This document shows positions 15,438 to 15,809 of a stretch of 15,809 bases of DNA, in pieces. A program made the position numbers and the translations under genes. The stretch is from Deinococcus rhizophilus (lineage in GTDB: Bacteria; Deinococcota; Deinococci; Deinococcales; Deinococcaceae). The first letter of the stretch is position 1. Every line of letters begins with the position of its first letter. The stretch lies in the NCBI RefSeq assembly GCF_030271215.1, contig NZ_JASNGB010000002.1, positions 42,760-58,568 of the forward strand, written 5' to 3'. The notes below the pieces were generated by a model. It searched no databases. It had not been told where the DNA came from and saw only the letters and a program-made list of their open reading frames with translations.

Positions 15438-15481
15438 CGAGATTCTGGACAGATGTCCATACTTGCCGGGACATTTTGCAC
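15424..15481. promoter_or_regulatory. Concentric inverted repeat over the glnK -35 box, possible operator
   Basis: GTGCAAAGTGTC (15424-15435) and GACATTTTGCAC (15470-15481) are inverted repeats matching at 11 of 12 bases. Exactly between them, with the same centre (15452.5), is TGGACAGATGTCCA (15446-15459), a palindrome except for its two central bases. One outer arm overlaps TTGACA of the promoter. The repeated core is GACA/TGTC, so two or more dimers of a repressor or activator might bind here. The regulator is unknown. Confidence 0.5.
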
Positions 15482-15573
15482 AAGACGGCAGGCGCAGGAG
15501 CGTTTGAATCACTGAGACGAGCAAGGTGTCGTCAAAAGTTCACACGACCCGCAAGCGAGCCCCCAGAAAGCCA

Positions 15574-15604
15574 GATGGGAAGAGGCCACTCACCCCTTCC
15601 CATC
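15574..15604 (-). terminator. Hairpin after the DUF4126 gene, probable terminator
   Basis: GATGGGAAG (15574-15582) and CTTCCCATC (15596-15604) form a perfect 9-bp stem around 13 bases, 17 bases after the minus-strand stop at 15622. The minus strand continues TGGCTTTCTG, a weak U-tract. It would insulate the upstream gene from glnK. Confidence 0.55.
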
Positions 15605-15621
15605 AACCGACGGAAGTGCCG

Positions 15622-15809
15622 CTAGGCCGCTCGCTGTCCCCGCACCCGTTTCCAGAGCCGCGCGGCGAAGACCAGCACCCCGAGCAGACCTAGCACCGCG
15701 AGCACCGGCGCGAAGATCGCCAGCACGCTCAGGCCCAGGCTGGCCCCGTCCTCGGCGGCGCTGAGGGCCGGGTTGGCGAGGCCGCCGGTCGTGGCGGTGG
15801 CGACCGGGC
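15622..15809 (-). CDS. DUF4126-like membrane protein, C-terminal part
   Basis: Reading from the right edge, 61 complete codons end at TAG (15624-15622). The start lies outside the window. The visible residues begin PVATATTGGLANPALSAAED, continue with the hydrophobic stretch GLSVLAIFAPVLAVLGLLGVLVF, and close with AARLWKRVRGQRAA, a basic cytoplasmic tail. The pattern of a conserved 'NP..S..ED' step before a final membrane helix resembles the end of DUF4126 family integral membrane proteins, whose role I do not know. The frame is uninterrupted with GC-rich codon use like its neighbours. A hairpin terminator follows. Assignment rests on a short segment, so another small membrane protein family remains possible. 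Confidence 0.55.
   Translation of the reverse strand, partial: PVATATTGGLANPALSAAEDGASLGLSVLAIFAPVLAVLGLLGVLVFAARLWKRVRGQRAA

Noticed and set aside
15357..15524. N-terminal extension of the PII frame
   Set aside because: It runs through the TTGACA/TACTCT promoter, while the internal ATG has a Shine-Dalgarno site and gives the exact family start.

Overview
The window looks like a chromosomal segment of a Deinococcus or close relative (Deinococcus-Thermus). The DNA is very GC-rich. The only ATPase operon seen is a V/A-type operon in the order G-I-K-E-C-F-A-B-D, as I recall it for Thermus. The PII protein has a T-loop resembling the Thermus PII as I remember it. Several genes have a TANNNT -10 box 6-7 bases before the start codon, the leaderless-mRNA arrangement reported for Deinococcus. 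The genus is inferred; no rRNA or other marker is present.

Left part (1-1854): a remnant of a DUF1802 gene reads in from the left edge and stops at 52. Next comes a minus-strand BrnT-type toxin/CopG-type antitoxin pair (673-66), then an intact DUF1802 gene (761-1327) that contains nearly the same 39 bases as the remnant. A hairpin separates it from a convergent small lipoprotein gene (1854-1381).

Plus-strand block (2032-4647): a class I methyltransferase, a structured 130-base gap, gpsA (glycerol-3-phosphate dehydrogenase), a tightly coupled HD-domain phosphohydrolase, and a 58-residue membrane protein. The block converges on the ATPase operon at a terminator near 4658-4684.

ATPase operon (13354-4708, minus strand): nine subunits of the proton-translocating V/A-type rotary ATPase. 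Membrane sector and stalk genes come first (G/H, I, K, E, C, F), then the head and shaft (A, B, D). Five junctions overlap or lie within 16 bases; two (F/A and B/D) are opened by gaps of about 95 bases, each holding an inverted repeat. The operon begins with a TTG codon behind a strong Shine-Dalgarno sequence.

Right part (15809-13654, minus strand): the end of a DUF4126 membrane protein gene, then a glnK-amt pair (PII signal protein plus ammonium channel) behind a consensus-like promoter, TTGACA-N17-TACTCT. A large concentric inverted repeat covers the -35 box of that promoter and may be an operator.

Most of the window is housekeeping or energy metabolism. I do not see a clear new multi-gene system. 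The best leads are the toxin-antitoxin insert beside a duplicated DUF1802 fragment, the glnK operator-like dyad, the hairpin abutting the gpsA start codon, and the inverted repeats inside the ATPase operon.
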